Shown here one piece after another: positions 20,360-32,220 of a DNA stretch of 64,000 nt. The position numbers were made by a program, and so were the translations under genes. How positions within the stretch are numbered: the first letter of the stretch is position 1; every line of letters begins with the position of its first letter. The notes beneath the pieces are model-generated. The model did not search any database. It was not told where the DNA came from and was given only the letters and a program-made list of their open reading frames with translations. The stretch is from Serpula lacrymans var. lacrymans S7.9 (taxonomy: Eukaryota; Basidiomycota; Agaricomycetes; Boletales; Serpulaceae). The stretch spans positions 2,871,365 to 2,935,364 of the forward strand of contig NW_006763290.1 of NCBI RefSeq assembly GCF_000218685.1. Direction: 5' to 3'.

Positions 20360-20967
20360 TAAGCTATAGCTACAACTATATTTGCTGAAAAATCTTACAG
20401 TTGGTATCTGTCTGTAAGATCCACACAATTATATGGAAGAATGATACTGCTGGTGTAATTATCCAGGCTAATAATCTAGCTATGTAATACAGTATCTTAT
20501 AAAAGTGAGCATCAGATTGATATTCATTACATATTTTATAACCCTTATAATGCTTCTCCCAAATTGCACCGATATCCTGATGTGGGCATGAGGTGGGAAC
20601 AAAGTGTTGTAATCAAGGCATGAGCTCCGCGCAAGATGAAATGGCTCTCCGACAGCGGCACATTGCGGCTGAAAAAGAGAAACCCAGAGGGGGGGAAAGA
20701 ATTCCCGAACGAACTGTAAAATCTTGCATTTGTTCAAGCATTTACTGAGCAAGGTTCGACCTCACTAACTATACTGGACTAAGTTGGAACATATTAGACT
20801 ATGGGACAACTAGACATTTTTAAGTCCCCCCAAGCATTGGCCATTTTGATGACTGTAATGAGACTGCAGTAGACTATACAACGACTGGCTGACTACATGC
20901 AACTTGACTAGGCTTTTTGACTGAGCGTCATATATAAACAGGTATATGCGCCATGAGAATAGCTATG
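20360..20967. other. Intergenic, no gene seen
   Basis: Sequence between Cop-C and the end of the nucleoporin gene. One uninterrupted minus-strand frame at 20,480-20,752 has no recognisable feature and is not called. Confidence 0.5.
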
Positions 20968-23900
20968 CTACCAGTTGCGTCTAAGATGACGCCTGATACT
21001 TTCGTAAATATTTTTAGTCTCTATTTGTCTCGAGTCGAGCTCCGCCAGATACTGATCAATCGCAAGATCAATTCGCCCAACTGGAATTTCCATTTGTGCA
21101 ATGGATGTCTGAGACCTTTTTGCCTCCTCCAACCAATCCGAAAGAAGGATGGCGATGTTTGAGTTTATTGCTTGAACATTGACCTGGTCGTTAAATGGTG
21201 GGATCTAGGCTAGTCTTAGCATTATTCCATATATTGAGTGAATGCAACGTACATGAGATTCGTACATTTCATGTAGAACATCCCATATTTCCGAATATGG
21301 AACGCCACATTGGACTAGTACGCGGGCGGCCCAGCCAGTGGGAAGGTCACCACGCCGTACAAGAAAAAATTGTACTATTAATTTTGAAATATGTCCTAAA
21401 TGTTCGCATAGTAACATGCTGTTAGACAGTGCAACAGTGACTTGCTTTAATAACTCACTCAAGGGAAAGGCACTCTGGGACGGGTGAAACCGTTGTCCAA
21501 GTGGTACAATAGTGGCGAGGACACGATCGGCGTTGCCTTGCACATCGGAATCTGCTTGAAGAGCTATGATACGATCAGATCTGTGATGCTGCAATTAGAA
21601 AGGGGATATTCACCGTCTTCAAATATCTTGCTCCATATAGGATTGACTATATTTTCGTCTTGATGCTCTGACACGTGTAGAATGAGGAGCTTTATTACAG
21701 GTAAATCGAAGGGCTCGGCATAGAGATGATATAACTGAAGAAGTTGAGATGATTTCTTCGCTTCAAGGATTAAAATTGTTTACCTCTGATATATTTAGCA
21801 GCCGTTCAGAGAGACATTTTACTTTATCCCCTACCCCTTCATCATTGGTACGTGGTAGAAGAACATTGTACAACTCGAATTGGACTTTCGCAACATCGAG
21901 CTTGTCTTCAAGATCGGTCAGAAACGCGACGGCGTTTTCATGTCGTCCTTCGTAGGATATAGGATGGGACTTTGCATTCCCTACTGCCAAAGTCAGATAC
22001 TCCAGGCGACGGCCGAGCGACAAATCGCTACTTAGTGAAAAAAAAAAAGGAAGCCATCACATAAGACAAACAATGACAAGCAGTGAATTGAGTGTTGATC
22101 AGGCTCACTTGTTAGATTCGGCTAGAATTGTGAGTACCTCAGCTGCTCGCAACGGCTGACCATCTTTCACGTAGAACTTCCACAAAAGCTGATATTTTTG
22201 CATCGTAATAGGTTCTCGTTTGAGATGTGCCGCAAGGTATGGAGGACGCATCTAGACTTTCGTTGGTCGTACTTTGTCAGTCCTAATAGCTGCTAAACAT
22301 ACCTCTAGAAGTTCATCTGCCAAGCCTCGTTTATCAAGCCAGTCATACATTGTCGAATGAAAGGCTTCATCTTTGCTAGCGAATGCTAGTTCATATGCAT
22401 GGTGTCGAACGGCCTCGTGTCCATCTACCATCGAACTCTCCGATTTAATTTTCCCGGCACCTTCAAATGCCGCCAAAAAATCCAGTACAAGTGTATAGCA
22501 CTGCAGCCTTCGCTGATAGTACTCGAAGCGCCTGTCATTGGGAGGACAACCAGCGTCCCAGTACTCGAATCCAATGTTGTCCGGGTCCAGTGCGTGAGCA
22601 CAGCTTAGGGGCAGTTCAATAGCACCTGGGATCAATAGTCAACACCGAAATACTACCACCAATAAAAATAAGCTCACCTTGGGCGTAATTAAGCCGCTGA
22701 TAATTGCCACAGATATCCCGTATGTTTTCAAATGGTAGCACCCGTGCGCCTTTAGTAAAGAGCCTTTGAAATAAGTGAGTTAATATGCTCGCTGCGTTCG
22801 TTGACCAGATCTTACCGCAGCGAGTCACCTAACCAAGTTTGCTGTTCTGCAGGACTCGAAGCCTCTCCGGCTTTCCGAATCGTTTCTTGAGCCTGACTCC
22901 TATTCAGCCCGGTGCACAAGAAGAGAAACACCTATACTGTACTTTGTATAACATAACATCATCTGTGCTGCAGAATGAGCCACATCGTTCCTGTAGAACA
23001 TCACTGAGTGCGTCAACCTAGTAAGTTTAGCAGCTGGCCAACAATTGTGTCAAGTATGCCCTACGTTGATCTGTTGTGCTATTTGTTGTTCTATTACGAC
23101 ATTAGCCAATGCTCGCGATATGGTGACTCCGTTAACTGAGGTAATGAGATCCTCGAGTGCCATGGACGCGAGCAGGGCCTGAATGCCGCTTGGAAACCTT
23201 ATGAAAGATTAACTAGCCAAAAACCACACAGTTACCAACTCACTGAGGTACGAGCTCCCCTATCCTATAGTCGTTCAATGTAAGGATAAAATATATACCC
23301 TCTATTGTTCTAGCCAACAAAGCCTCGAGCTGCGCGACAGAATCCTGCTCTGCCTGTGGAACAAATCAAGACCAGTCAATTTTGCTCTGCCAACCAAAAA
23401 TAATTATAGTTGAACCTTCCAAGCCTCTTGTTCTTTACCCGTCGTGATCCGTGGACCAGAACGATCTCCTACAGAAGAATGAAAGAGATGTGGATTTTTA
23501 TCTAGAAAGTCCTTCAGAGCACCAAGGTTCCTTTGGACGGTGGATAAATCGTCTTGCAGATTTGATTGCAACAAACCTGTCAGGCTACCCATATCTCATA
23601 AGCATTGCAAAGGCATACTTCACTTCATTACATTGTTCACCTCGGTTTGATCAGTTTGACTTTCCAGATCGGCTGAAGAAGTCGCGATAGATACAACAGG
23701 AGGCCTTGCCTGCGACCACTGTAAATGGCAGTTCCAGAACTATCGCCTACGATATTAAGAAGTGCAGATTTCGAGTATACAGCATAGCCAACTCACTTGT
23801 TCCGTATGTGCCTCTCTCGGCCCAGATGGGCCGCTCCCCGAAGTCATAAAATGCTTGCTTGGCCACAGTAGCAGTGTCGGGACTGATAGTATTAAATGTT

Positions 23901-25934
23901 CCAGGGGTTGAATGATCATAAATATCAATGAAAGCGTTGCCACAAGCTATGCCAAGTAACATAGCACAAGTTTGATCTCTCCCGTAACTGTGTGAAATCC
24001 AGCTAAGTAACATAGTAAAAGCAACAGCATAAATACCTGTCCCTGAAATCAATGATAGGTTGTACAATTCCTTCGCTTTGTACTTCTTCGATAACAGCCT
24101 TTAAATAATCCAGAGCTCGGCGTTTAACTAAAAAAGTTAGCCCCACATTGGTCAGAATCATAAATTCCTGGGGTAGATGAGAGAACTGAGAGGCCAGCTC
24201 GTTTGGAGGCGCCAGTGACGATGAATGGTATGATCTTGGGACACTTGCCATAGCCCAAGTACGACCCGGTATAGCCAACAATGTAGCATATTCAACAAGT
24301 GGTGGTTGGTGACTGCCACCTACATAAGAGCTGTTTTGATGCGTCTGTACCAGTTGGGACGTTTGTCCGAGCGATGCGATACGGGCCAAATCAGGAGCTA
24401 TGCACACGAGAAAATCCGTGCCATCAGGCTCGCCAGGTTGTGCAGCAATAAATAGACCTTCCAGATAACACGAGTTCTCGATTCCGGAAAGGATATATGG
24501 GTGAGCAGAAGACTGGGGAGAAATGACAGCACGACGGAGATTGGATTGCTCGTCAGGGTAAAGAAGATTTGGAGGCGCCAGTCGAACATGTATCAATTGT
24601 ATTGGTTGCAGTGTGTCAATCATATCTCTGCTCATTGGCGCATAGTGGCTGGCGCTCGGAGAAGGTGAGAAATAGAGACGAACACCATTTGAAGTGATAA
24701 CAATGAGTTGCAACCCGGTGCGAGATCCGCTCGGTTCCACTGGGTGAAGGCCTATAATCTGGAAGGCGTGAGATGACAAAGCCGTGGAACCAGGAAGTTT
24801 ATCTTGAGCACTTTTATGAAGGTCGGTGATAGTTTGAACATGTCGTATCGTTTTATCACTGAGCGGTTGATATATATGTATCGAGTTATTGGCAGTCAAT
24901 GTGTAGACGCAATTCCTTGATGAGTCAGACACGACGGATATGACACGATCTGCAATATTAGCTTTAGGTGACACCAACGGTGAAAAAGATGGCATACTAA
25001 CCCTGTGGATCTGGGAACGAGAAGCGAGGAAAAAGACTTTGCATTGCACCCACGGAATGATTAATCAACTGCACTCGTTTACTGAACCATGACTCGCTTT
25101 CCTGGTAATATAGCTCATATAGACAACCGTCCTGCGACCCACACATGAAAATCCTGCCACCTTGGGTGCCTACGATAGATGCCATTTCTACATCGGTAGG
25201 CACTGCCATGTCAGTGGCATACATTTCAATGTCCTTGTGAGATCGATGGCCCAATCTGCCATCAGTGCGTAACGAGAGTCCTATAAGAAGAAGCGAGACG
25301 GGAGTGCAGATGATCATGATGTAGGAAATTTCGTCAATGAAAACACCAGGCTTGGGCTTCACGACTGCGACTTGAGTTATAACATCTTGTTGTTCGACAA
25401 GGGAATGTATCTCTTGGCTACAGAAAATTTGCTTGAAGTTAGTATCTGTTACCACAACTGAAGACGTACCCTTCCACGTAATCCCATAGAAATAATTTAT
25501 GATCAATTGATATCCATACCCTTTCAATTCCGGGTAGAAGGCCCATGTGGGACGTCACATTAGTAGCTACGATGCGTTAGTGTAGTGTACGGGTGCTTGC
25601 AATCGGTAACACAACTCACTGTTGTAGTACTGGAACAGTGATTCAGGTATCCCCAGAAGCTTTCTCTTCTGAAAAGGAACTCTGAAATCATTAGGAAACA
25701 CACTGTATGCGCAGGATTGTCCTGCAGCTAAAATCGTTGATATGCATTCAATAATTTATCAGACAACTAGTTTGCATTGAACGTACAACTTGCTATAACG
25801 TCCCGAAAATCAGGTAAAATTTGCTCGTCTTTCATAAACTGGTCCTGGAGCACACGGCTGGCACTTTGAAGCGCAAGAAAATCGATGACAGGCGTCGACC
25901 TCTGCAACGTATGAATGTGCTGATCTGTGATCAT
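20968..25934 (-). CDS. NUP155: Nup155/Nup170-type inner-ring nucleoporin
   Basis: Large scaffold nucleoporin of the nuclear pore inner ring (yeast Nup157/Nup170, animal NUP155). The likely start is the ATG at 25,934 (MITDQHIHTLQRSTPVIDFL). N-terminal beta-propeller blocks follow in order: VFPNDFRVPFQKRKLLGIPE, SHMGLLPGIERVWISIDHKL, EIHSLVEQQDV, YATDMAVPTDVEM, GRIFMCGSQDGCLYELYYQE and VQLINHSVGAMQS (25,700-25,000). Then come GRDQTCAMLLG and VAKQAFYDFGERPIWAERG (about 23,800-24,000) and the helical C-terminal half: GAIELPLSCAHALDPDNIGF, HSTMYDWLDKRGLADELLE, CGVPYSEIWDVLHEMYE. It ends IRRHLRRNW at 20,968. Exons are split by many introns of about 45-60 bp and I saw no stop or frameshift across them. 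It is probably functional and the best taxonomic anchor in the left half. Confidence 0.92.
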
Positions 25935-26488
25935 TTGTCTCTAAAACTTTCTGAAAGAATGAGCAGGGACTACGCAATCGCCTTGGAGGATACAATGCTT
26001 TTCGCATTGCCACATTTTCCCACGTTCGGACAAGAGTGCAAAATACTTGCACTTCACAATCAGAAAAACTCTAGTATACCAAACAAATGTGATTCAAAAT
26101 ACATACTGAAATTATTTATTTACATTGATATTTAGGCCATCTTAAATATAACATTTCACCTGGACTTAACACTGCACATCTGAGCCCTGAAAAAACTGAG
26201 GTATTATAACGTGAAAATTCTGAATAATACCAGAATAGTGTCAAAAAAACCTTGTAGGATTATTACAGTTTTAATTCTAATAATACCAAAATAATAAGAA
26301 AATAACACAAAGGATAATAACACAATAATATCATCGTCATTTTTCATTCCTTATTAGGTATGACCTTGTAGTACAGCAACACAAGGGATTTCATTATAAC
26401 TACATGTACAGCTATGATAGCCTATATGATCATTCCTCCCATCTACAAATATCAGCGCTCCCACTCCTATACTAGATAAAACAGGTGC
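25935..26488. other. Intergenic, AT-rich
   Basis: Upstream region of the nucleoporin gene. Simple AATAATA-type repeats around 26,270-26,330; no gene seen. Confidence 0.5.
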
Positions 26489-26809
26489 ATGCCTCGAGGA
26501 AGACTGAAAAAAGCACTGGGTGTAAGCATGAGGACAGCTTCACAAACAAGAAAGAACTTGGAAGACAACGACATTGAAGACTCAGACCAAACAGGGCAAA
26601 AGCAGCAAAAAGTGACTTTCCCAAAGATTATAATTCACAAGAGGAGATTGATCAACCATGATGAAGATTTCCAGGCTAAACACAACTGCACAGAAGCATC
26701 TGAGTCAGCTCAAAAGGACCAGCAAGACAAAAGCCATTCATACCGTCATTTCAAGTTGCTGAAGCTGTCGCAAGGACTGAGAGAGGGCCTCAATAATAAA
26801 ACCAGTTAA
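26489..26809 (+). CDS. Hypothetical basic ORF, 106 codons
   Basis: Starts MPRGRLKKALGVSMRTASQT and is rich in Lys, Arg, Gln and Asp, with an acidic NDIEDSDQTG patch. No domain recognised and no clear splice partner. It could be an exon of a decayed mobile-element gene or chance; base use does not set it apart from the surrounding AT-rich DNA. Confidence 0.25.
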   Translation: MPRGRLKKALGVSMRTASQTRKNLEDNDIEDSDQTGQKQQKVTFPKIIIHKRRLINHDEDFQAKHNCTEASESAQKDQQDKSHSYRHFKLLKLSQGLREGLNNKTS

Positions 26810-27350
26810 TAATGACCAGCAAATGGACAAACAAAACTCACCAGGCTTTGAATCTATTGAAGAGGGTGCCACAATCAACAGGATTCTAGCCCCATATGAG
26901 CCAATATATTGGCTATATGCTCATTCAACGATTCACTCTTGTTGACCCACAAGTCTTATTTTGGCCTGCCTTAGTTCATTGGCTGTGACATGACTCTGAA
27001 AGATTTTGACGAGCTGCCAGAGTCGACAATCAGGGGCTTTGGAGCATGTTGAAAACAGACACCAGAGATACTGTCCAGACATTGATGGGCTAGATATGCA
27101 GCATGATCATGTAGATGTGCTACTACCCAAGCATTATTCGCATATTATTTAGGATTTCACCAGAAAAATACAAGTTGATATTTTACTCAAAAGTGCAGTG
27201 TAAAACTACATTGAAAACGACAGATTTTGATGAACTATGTAATCATCATACAAGGGAGATCAACATCTCTTATTTACTTGTTACAAAATGGATTTTAGTT
27301 ATTTTACTGAACATGTAAAAAATATATCAACAATATAGTTCATGTAATGG
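26810..27350. other. No gene seen
   Basis: AT-rich sequence with no supportable exon; ends at the truncated gypsy-type LTR. Confidence 0.4.
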
Positions 27351-28257
27351 TGTTGGTATACTCTGGTGCACACAACAGACAACAGACAAGCAGAGAGGAT
27401 GAGGGAAGAGGTTGGTAGACTCTACTTAGTAGGAACAAGTGTGTAGTTGGTAAATAACAGGAGGACTTGTTGAGGAGTCTCTAATCCATTGAGGGGTATA
27501 TGACAAAACTGGATAAACCCGGTCTCTGCTAAAGTGGCCATGGAGTCTAATGAGATTATGATATTTCTATAGAAATAAAATAAGAGACTATTAATATGCC
27601 AGTGTGATTCTGTAGGTATTGTAGTGTAGTTTCCTTACCTCAGTCAATGAATAAAAGACTGAGGTGTAACAGTGAATGAGAAACGAGTAAGTATGAGTTT
27701 ACGGGAATGTCCGGTGTATATACTAGGAAGGTGTTTCACGTGCACAGAATTTGCGCCACTGTGGTTGTTGATGTCTACCTGATGCTCATACTTGTTGTGT
27801 GTTGTGTTGAATGCACACTCTCTACAGAGTCACTATTGTTCTCCTAGGAGTCATTATACCTTAGCGAGTAGCACCTTGGACTATAAGTAGTAGGGGTTTG
27901 GTATAGGAATACCTCAGTCATTTCTATAGCCTTTTGGGCAGCAGCTGAGGTATGTTATATTACATTTCATAGAAATTACCTTGAACTGACACCTATTGTA
28001 GTTTCACTTAGGTAAATAATAAAGTCAGTTCTATAGCCTCTTGGGCAGTGGCTGAGTTTCACTTAGATTTATTACTATATATGTATATATACTACAACAT
28101 GGTGTTTGTACATGTATACTATACTGTTAATAAGAAGTGGTGGCTGACAATGTCATAGGGCACAGCCTTGCAACCAGCTCCACTGTGTGAAAGAGATGTA
28201 GCTATAAAATACACCAGACACTGTGTGGCAAAGGAAAATATAAGTTAGAGCTGAGAA
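27351..28257 (+). repeat. Truncated Gyp-A-type LTR containing a nested Cop-B-type LTR
   Basis: The pieces 27,351-27,500 and about 28,075-28,257 align to the LTR at 355-744 (ACTCTGGTGCACACA, ATAACAGGAGGACT, then GACAATGTCATAGGGCACAG and AGCTCCACTGTG). It is interrupted by 27,501-28,074. The far end is lost where a gypsy RT fragment begins. Confidence 0.75.
27501..28074 (+). repeat. Cop-B-type LTR with its own insertion
   Basis: Starts TGACAAAACTGGATAAACC and ends CTTAGATTTATTA. Flanks are GTATA and CTATA (4 of 5 match). At 27,541-27,832 it contains about 290 bp of foreign sequence beginning TGGAGTC and ending GAGTCA, which carries its own CCTCAGTC...GACTGAGG hairpin like the Cop-C LTR. The 55-nt GT...AG block is present at 28,012-28,066. 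Confidence 0.78.
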
Positions 28258-28378
28258 TGAGGCCATAACTCCTTTGACACAAGTAGGTTCTGGCCATTCC
28301 AATATAGCTTGAACTTTCTCAGAATCCATCCTGATTCTATTCTGGCCAAATATAATGTCAAGTAAGTGTACTTCCTTT
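28258..28378 (-). pseudogene. Gypsy RT/RNase H junction fragment
   Basis: Minus-strand residues VHLLDIIFGQNRIRMDSEKV and QAILEWPEP match the segment after the gypsy RT catalytic region. Only about 40 codons remain, wedged between two LTRs. Confidence 0.65.
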
Positions 28379-28810
28379 GTTACAACCAAAGTTTGTACAC
28401 TCTTGCGCACACTAAAGACAGGTGGAGAGTGGTGAGTGGAGAAGTGTATATACCCCTTAGGTTACTGTAGGACTGAGTTAGTTGAGAGTAATCAACAGGA
28501 GGACTCGCTAAGGAGTCTCCTTGATCTATTAGGGTATATATACTACTACAGATTGTTTGTCATGTGTGCTATACAGTTGCTAAGGGTGGTGGCTGGCTGA
28601 TGATGTCATAGGGTGTAGCCCTTGTGACCAGCTCCGCCACATGAGAGAGTTGTAACTATAAATAAAAGGAGGCAGCACAGTGTGAGAAAGTAAAGGATAA
28701 ATGGAGCTTGAAAATAAAATAAAAGTGCTACATGGTACAAGTGTCAAAAAGGGAAAAAAAGTTGAAAAGTAGACTGAAAATTACAAGTCTAAAAATTATG
28801 TATTGTAACA
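28379..28810 (-). repeat. 3' LTR of Gyp-F (432 bp)
   Basis: On the minus strand it starts TGTTACAATAC and ends GGTTGTAACA. A polypurine tract (minus AAGAGGGGGGTAG, 28,811-28,823) abuts it and chromodomain coding follows, exactly as in Gyp-A. Confidence 0.82.
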
Positions 28811-29930
28811 CTACCCCCCTCTTAAGGCCCAACTTTCAACCAAGACCAAAGTACCAGAGGTAGTAGTTACATTCTTGGGTATTGGTTGAAAAAGGGAATT
28901 AAAAAGGTTTGAATCTATGCCTCCAAGCTTCCTAGGAGCCAAGGGATTTTTGGAATAAAATTTGGAATAAAATTTGTGGACAGCATTGCAGGAATTGTCC
29001 AGATGGGCTTCTGGTTCCCATGTTCTGTCCTCATCTCCACAGCCCTTCCAGAGGACCAGAAACTCTAATTTTCCATGCTTCAAGTGTGGATCCACCATTT
29101 ATTCAACCTTAAACTCTTCTTCCCCTTTTCGGGTGACTATAACTGGTCCTGGCCAGTCTATGTGCTGCCCCGGCAGCGGCCCTTTGTAGGGTTTTACACG
29201 GCTGATGTTGACCGTGGGTACCACTCTTATTCATTTTGGGAGTTCTAGCTCCACTGTGTTGGGCTTAACTTCCTTAATCCTTGGCCATAGTCCAAGCAGC
29301 CTTGTTTTTGCTTTTAGAATGGTGCCTTGCCTGTGGCTGACAACTGTTTGACATTATATGAGAACTGAGCTATTTTTAGTCACTTGGCCCAATCTGCCTA
29401 TCATTGATAAATATCCGGACATACTATTTTAACTCCTCGTCGAGTCTCTTTGTTTGTCCATCAGTTTGTAACAGGAACATGGTTGATAACTTAAGTTTGA
29501 TGCCCAGATCCGGCATAGTTCTTTCTTGAATTCACTAGCAAATTGAGGTCCTCTGTTGGATATGACCATTCCCGGCAATCTGTGGATACACCATACAAAG
29601 CTTTAAATAGATATGCTGCTCCAGTGGCTGTAATAGTTTTATTTGTGGGAATGAATACAACTTCTTTTGAGGAGTGATCCACCACCACCATCACTAAATT
29701 GTAACTTAGGCAGATCCATCCTGAAATTAACCAATATATCCTGCCAGGGGCCAGCTGGTATCAGATTACTGGCTGGCGGTTGATGAGCATCCTTTGCTAT
29801 TGCATGTCTCAGACAACACTTTACATATTCTTATATGTGTTTGACCATGCCAGGCCACATGTCATTTCTGGAGATCAACTCTATAGTTTGTTGCCACCCA
29901 GGGTGCCCTAGGTAGATATGCACCAGGTTA
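28811..29930 (-). pseudogene. Gyp-F integrase and chromodomain remnant
   Basis: Chromodomain frame 28,811-29,098 (MVDPHLKHGKLEFLVLWKGC, DRTWEPEAHLDNS) is close to Gyp-A. The integrase part is fragmented by frameshifts; VVDHSSKEVVFIPTNKTITA (29,640-29,694) and ISNRGPQF-type coding near 29,560 are visible. Sequence homology ends near 29,905-29,930, next to the dioxygenase relic. Confidence 0.8.
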
Positions 29931-30118
29931 ATGTAGACCTGGTGGTCAGTGGAAAATTTGACTGCTGTGAACAAATAATGCCACATAGGGACCTACAAAA
30001 ACACAGAAACAGATATAAGAACATATAAAGCAATAGTCTACATGCAATACAATGATACTAAAACCTATAGAGTAAATCTGAAAGAAACAACTATGTAAGC
30101 TAGCTAAAATATCTATTG

Positions 30119-30487
30119 TTTTCCAACCATTCCTATCATTTACCCAACTCCCAAACCCTCCATCTATATGTAAAACTAATGGTACTCTATTGCCCTGATA
30201 ATTCAAGTTAAAATGAGTAGTCTCCTCTGAGCGAAAAACTGCAAAGTCCCAACAACCCATCTCAAAAACTAACTCTTGGTCATGCAAGACAAGTCCTCCA
30301 CCTGTAAAATCCCCTAGAGGTAAAACAAACAGAGATTGTTATCCTTACTATCATGATGTGCATTGGTGCAAACATTGATATTGATAACCATGGAAAGAAA
30401 AGGGCTGACTGTGGAACCTGGTTTGGCTGGCAGAGTATCGATAATCTGGACAAGATTATGATACTCTGCAGGTAAATGGTGTTCCAT
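30119..30487 (-). pseudogene. TET/JBP-like 2OG-Fe(II) dioxygenase fragment, frameshifted
   Basis: Minus-strand coding starts near 30,487 (MEHHLPAEYHNL). It contains NVCTNAHHDSKDNNLC, an H-x-D metal-binding motif, then after a 1-nt frame change (about 30,315-30,335) LPLGDFTGGGLVLHDQELVF, FRSEETTHFNLNYQG (third metal ligand His) and GNRVPLVLHID with the Arg expected to bind 2-oxoglutarate. This order is that of the agaricomycete TET/JBP-type oxygenases, relatives of enzymes that oxidise 5-methylcytosine. The frameshift and lack of flanking domains make it a relic. Other double-stranded beta-helix dioxygenases remain possible. Confidence 0.65.
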
Positions 30488-30735
30488 CTACAAACTCACA
30501 TTAGCTGTGCACAATATGATACATATAGCACTCACCACATTAGAAATCAATTCAAAGACTTCTCCAAAAGTGTTGGTTGTAACTACAAGCTCTTGGGGAT
30601 GCACGTCAACAGGTGCCCCATGTCCCTAGCAAAATTATCATTTCTGTGGGAAAAAACAGAAACAAAAAGAAGAGAATATGCACCATTTTTGTTACGCACA
30701 AAGTGCTTAACAAAGTCTGAGGGTTCGTTGAGGTT

Positions 30736-31103
30736 TGTAAAGAGACTTATCTGAAGACAAGTTCGAGAACGTGGTTCTGAGTGGAGGTTTTCCAACGGGA
30801 GTTGGTCTTCTTCTGAGTAGAAGTCTGATCTTAGGAGTCTAGCTTTGTAAGCGTAAACTGTGTAGAATCGTATTAGAGAATACTTCTGCTGTTACATGGT
30901 ATTTATAATGGAAAGGAATCGGTGATAGGAGTTAGGTCCTATCTAGGGCAGGTCCGTCTGATGAGGACTAAGTACTATAATAGGTACTGTGAATGCGAGA
31001 GGAACGGAAGTGTACGTGAAGGAAATGAGTCATCGGTCAGATGGTATAACTGATGAGTAAAAAGAAATGAGTAATCCTTAAATGTCCAATAGAGATCGTA
31101 ACA
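30736..31103 (-). repeat. Possible solo LTR
   Basis: On the minus strand it starts TGTTACGATCTC, like the Gyp-A LTR start, has a TTATAAATACC TATA-like box, and ends GTCTCTTTACA. No matching target duplication was found. Confidence 0.35.
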
Positions 31104-31123
31104 ATTTTCCCATAGCAATTCCA

Positions 31124-32220
31124 CTATAAGAAGTGGAGACACTGGAAAGGAGCTCTGCCAGCATTGTTGTTGAAGATGGGCAGACCATCAAAATAGGCCT
31201 TGAGGTTCAACATCAGGTTCATCTTCATATATTGAGGCATTGAAGGGCATATAAAAGCCATAAGGGTCCTATTGTTGTTGCAAATGTTGATGGCAGATGG
31301 GACACAGAGCATAGGGACTCTGAGGTAAGAATCCTCAGCCTTGCATCCATCAATGTAGTATGTAGATAGCTGTAGTACATGTCAGTAGAGCAAAGAAAAA
31401 GAAAAAAAAGCTCACCTTTGATATCAAGTCTGGAAAACCTAATACAGTAGGAGTTTTGATGGTAATTTTGAGAATCAGTCCACTCAAAGTTCTCCTTGTG
31501 TCTGTGACTTGTGGGAAATTGGCAATTGGTGGTGCTATGGCGGTTATACAATGTCAAATTTGTATAAGACATTGGTAGGGCAGTATAGTCAACCCTAGTG
31601 TTGGTGGTGTTGGTGGTGTTGTTGTTGGCATCATTGCTATTGGTGTCCTCATTATTGGTGTTCCGCTGAGGGGTAAAGGCTGAAGGAGAGATAGTGACAT
31701 TGAGGGGATCTTCTAGGCATGGTCTGAGTGCCTCCTTCCATGGCAATTGCAAGTGTCTTGGGAGTTAAAAATTGCTGAGAAAAAGCATAAGCAACATGAG
31801 ATAATAACAAGAAATGACTTACTTGAGGTGGACACTGCCAAAGAGTCTGTCAGAATCCTTCAAGGACATGCAATTGAAGGATAATTTGAGCAGGAAGTGC
31901 GGAAATAAGAGTGGCAGTAGTGTGTGTAAGTGAGTAATAGTGGGGATAATTGGGTTGCACATGAGCAATCCAGGGCCTACAAAATGGGGAGAAAAGTGAG
32001 TATAACCTAAGGGGAGTAACAAAAACTCACCCTCATTTATAGGACACCTGAGAAGCTTCCCGACTTCCCAAGGCACCCTTGCATTAACCCTGCTCAGCAT
32101 CCACCAAAGATCCAACCCGGCAACAAGCACTAGCAGGTACACTGACCCACTTGCAGCTAGTTGCAGGTACTTCCAGCCAGCCTCTACCCACTGGTAGAAT
32201 ATTCTCTCGCTGGGGTGCAC
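31124..32220 (-). CDS. Unrecognised multi-exon gene
   Basis: Minus-strand exons join in frame through short introns: about 32,220-32,034 (VEAGWKYLQLAASGSVYLLV, WEVGKLLRCPINEG), about 31,982-31,826 (PIIPTITHLHTLLPLLFPHF, DSDRLFGSVHL), about 31,760-31,417 (PWKEALRPCLEDPLNVTISP, MSYTNLTLYNRHSTTNCQFP, YHQNSYCIRFSRLDIK) and about 31,320-31,124 (RTLMAFICPSMPQYMKMNLM, FDGLPIFNNNAG). There is a low-complexity Asn/Thr stretch in exon 3. No stop was seen inside the joined frame. I do not recognise a domain; the patterned, mixed composition argues for a real protein, possibly lineage-specific. The 5' end may lie further upstream. Confidence 0.5.

Noticed and set aside
20480..20752. Minus-strand ORF downstream of the nucleoporin gene
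   Set aside because: No domain, not joined to the nucleoporin frame, which ends cleanly at 20,968.
27541..27832. Complete LTR with target duplication inside the Cop-B-type LTR
   Set aside because: The ends TG...CA and a Cop-C-like hairpin are present, but flanks do not give a 5-bp duplication, so only an LTR-like insert is claimed.
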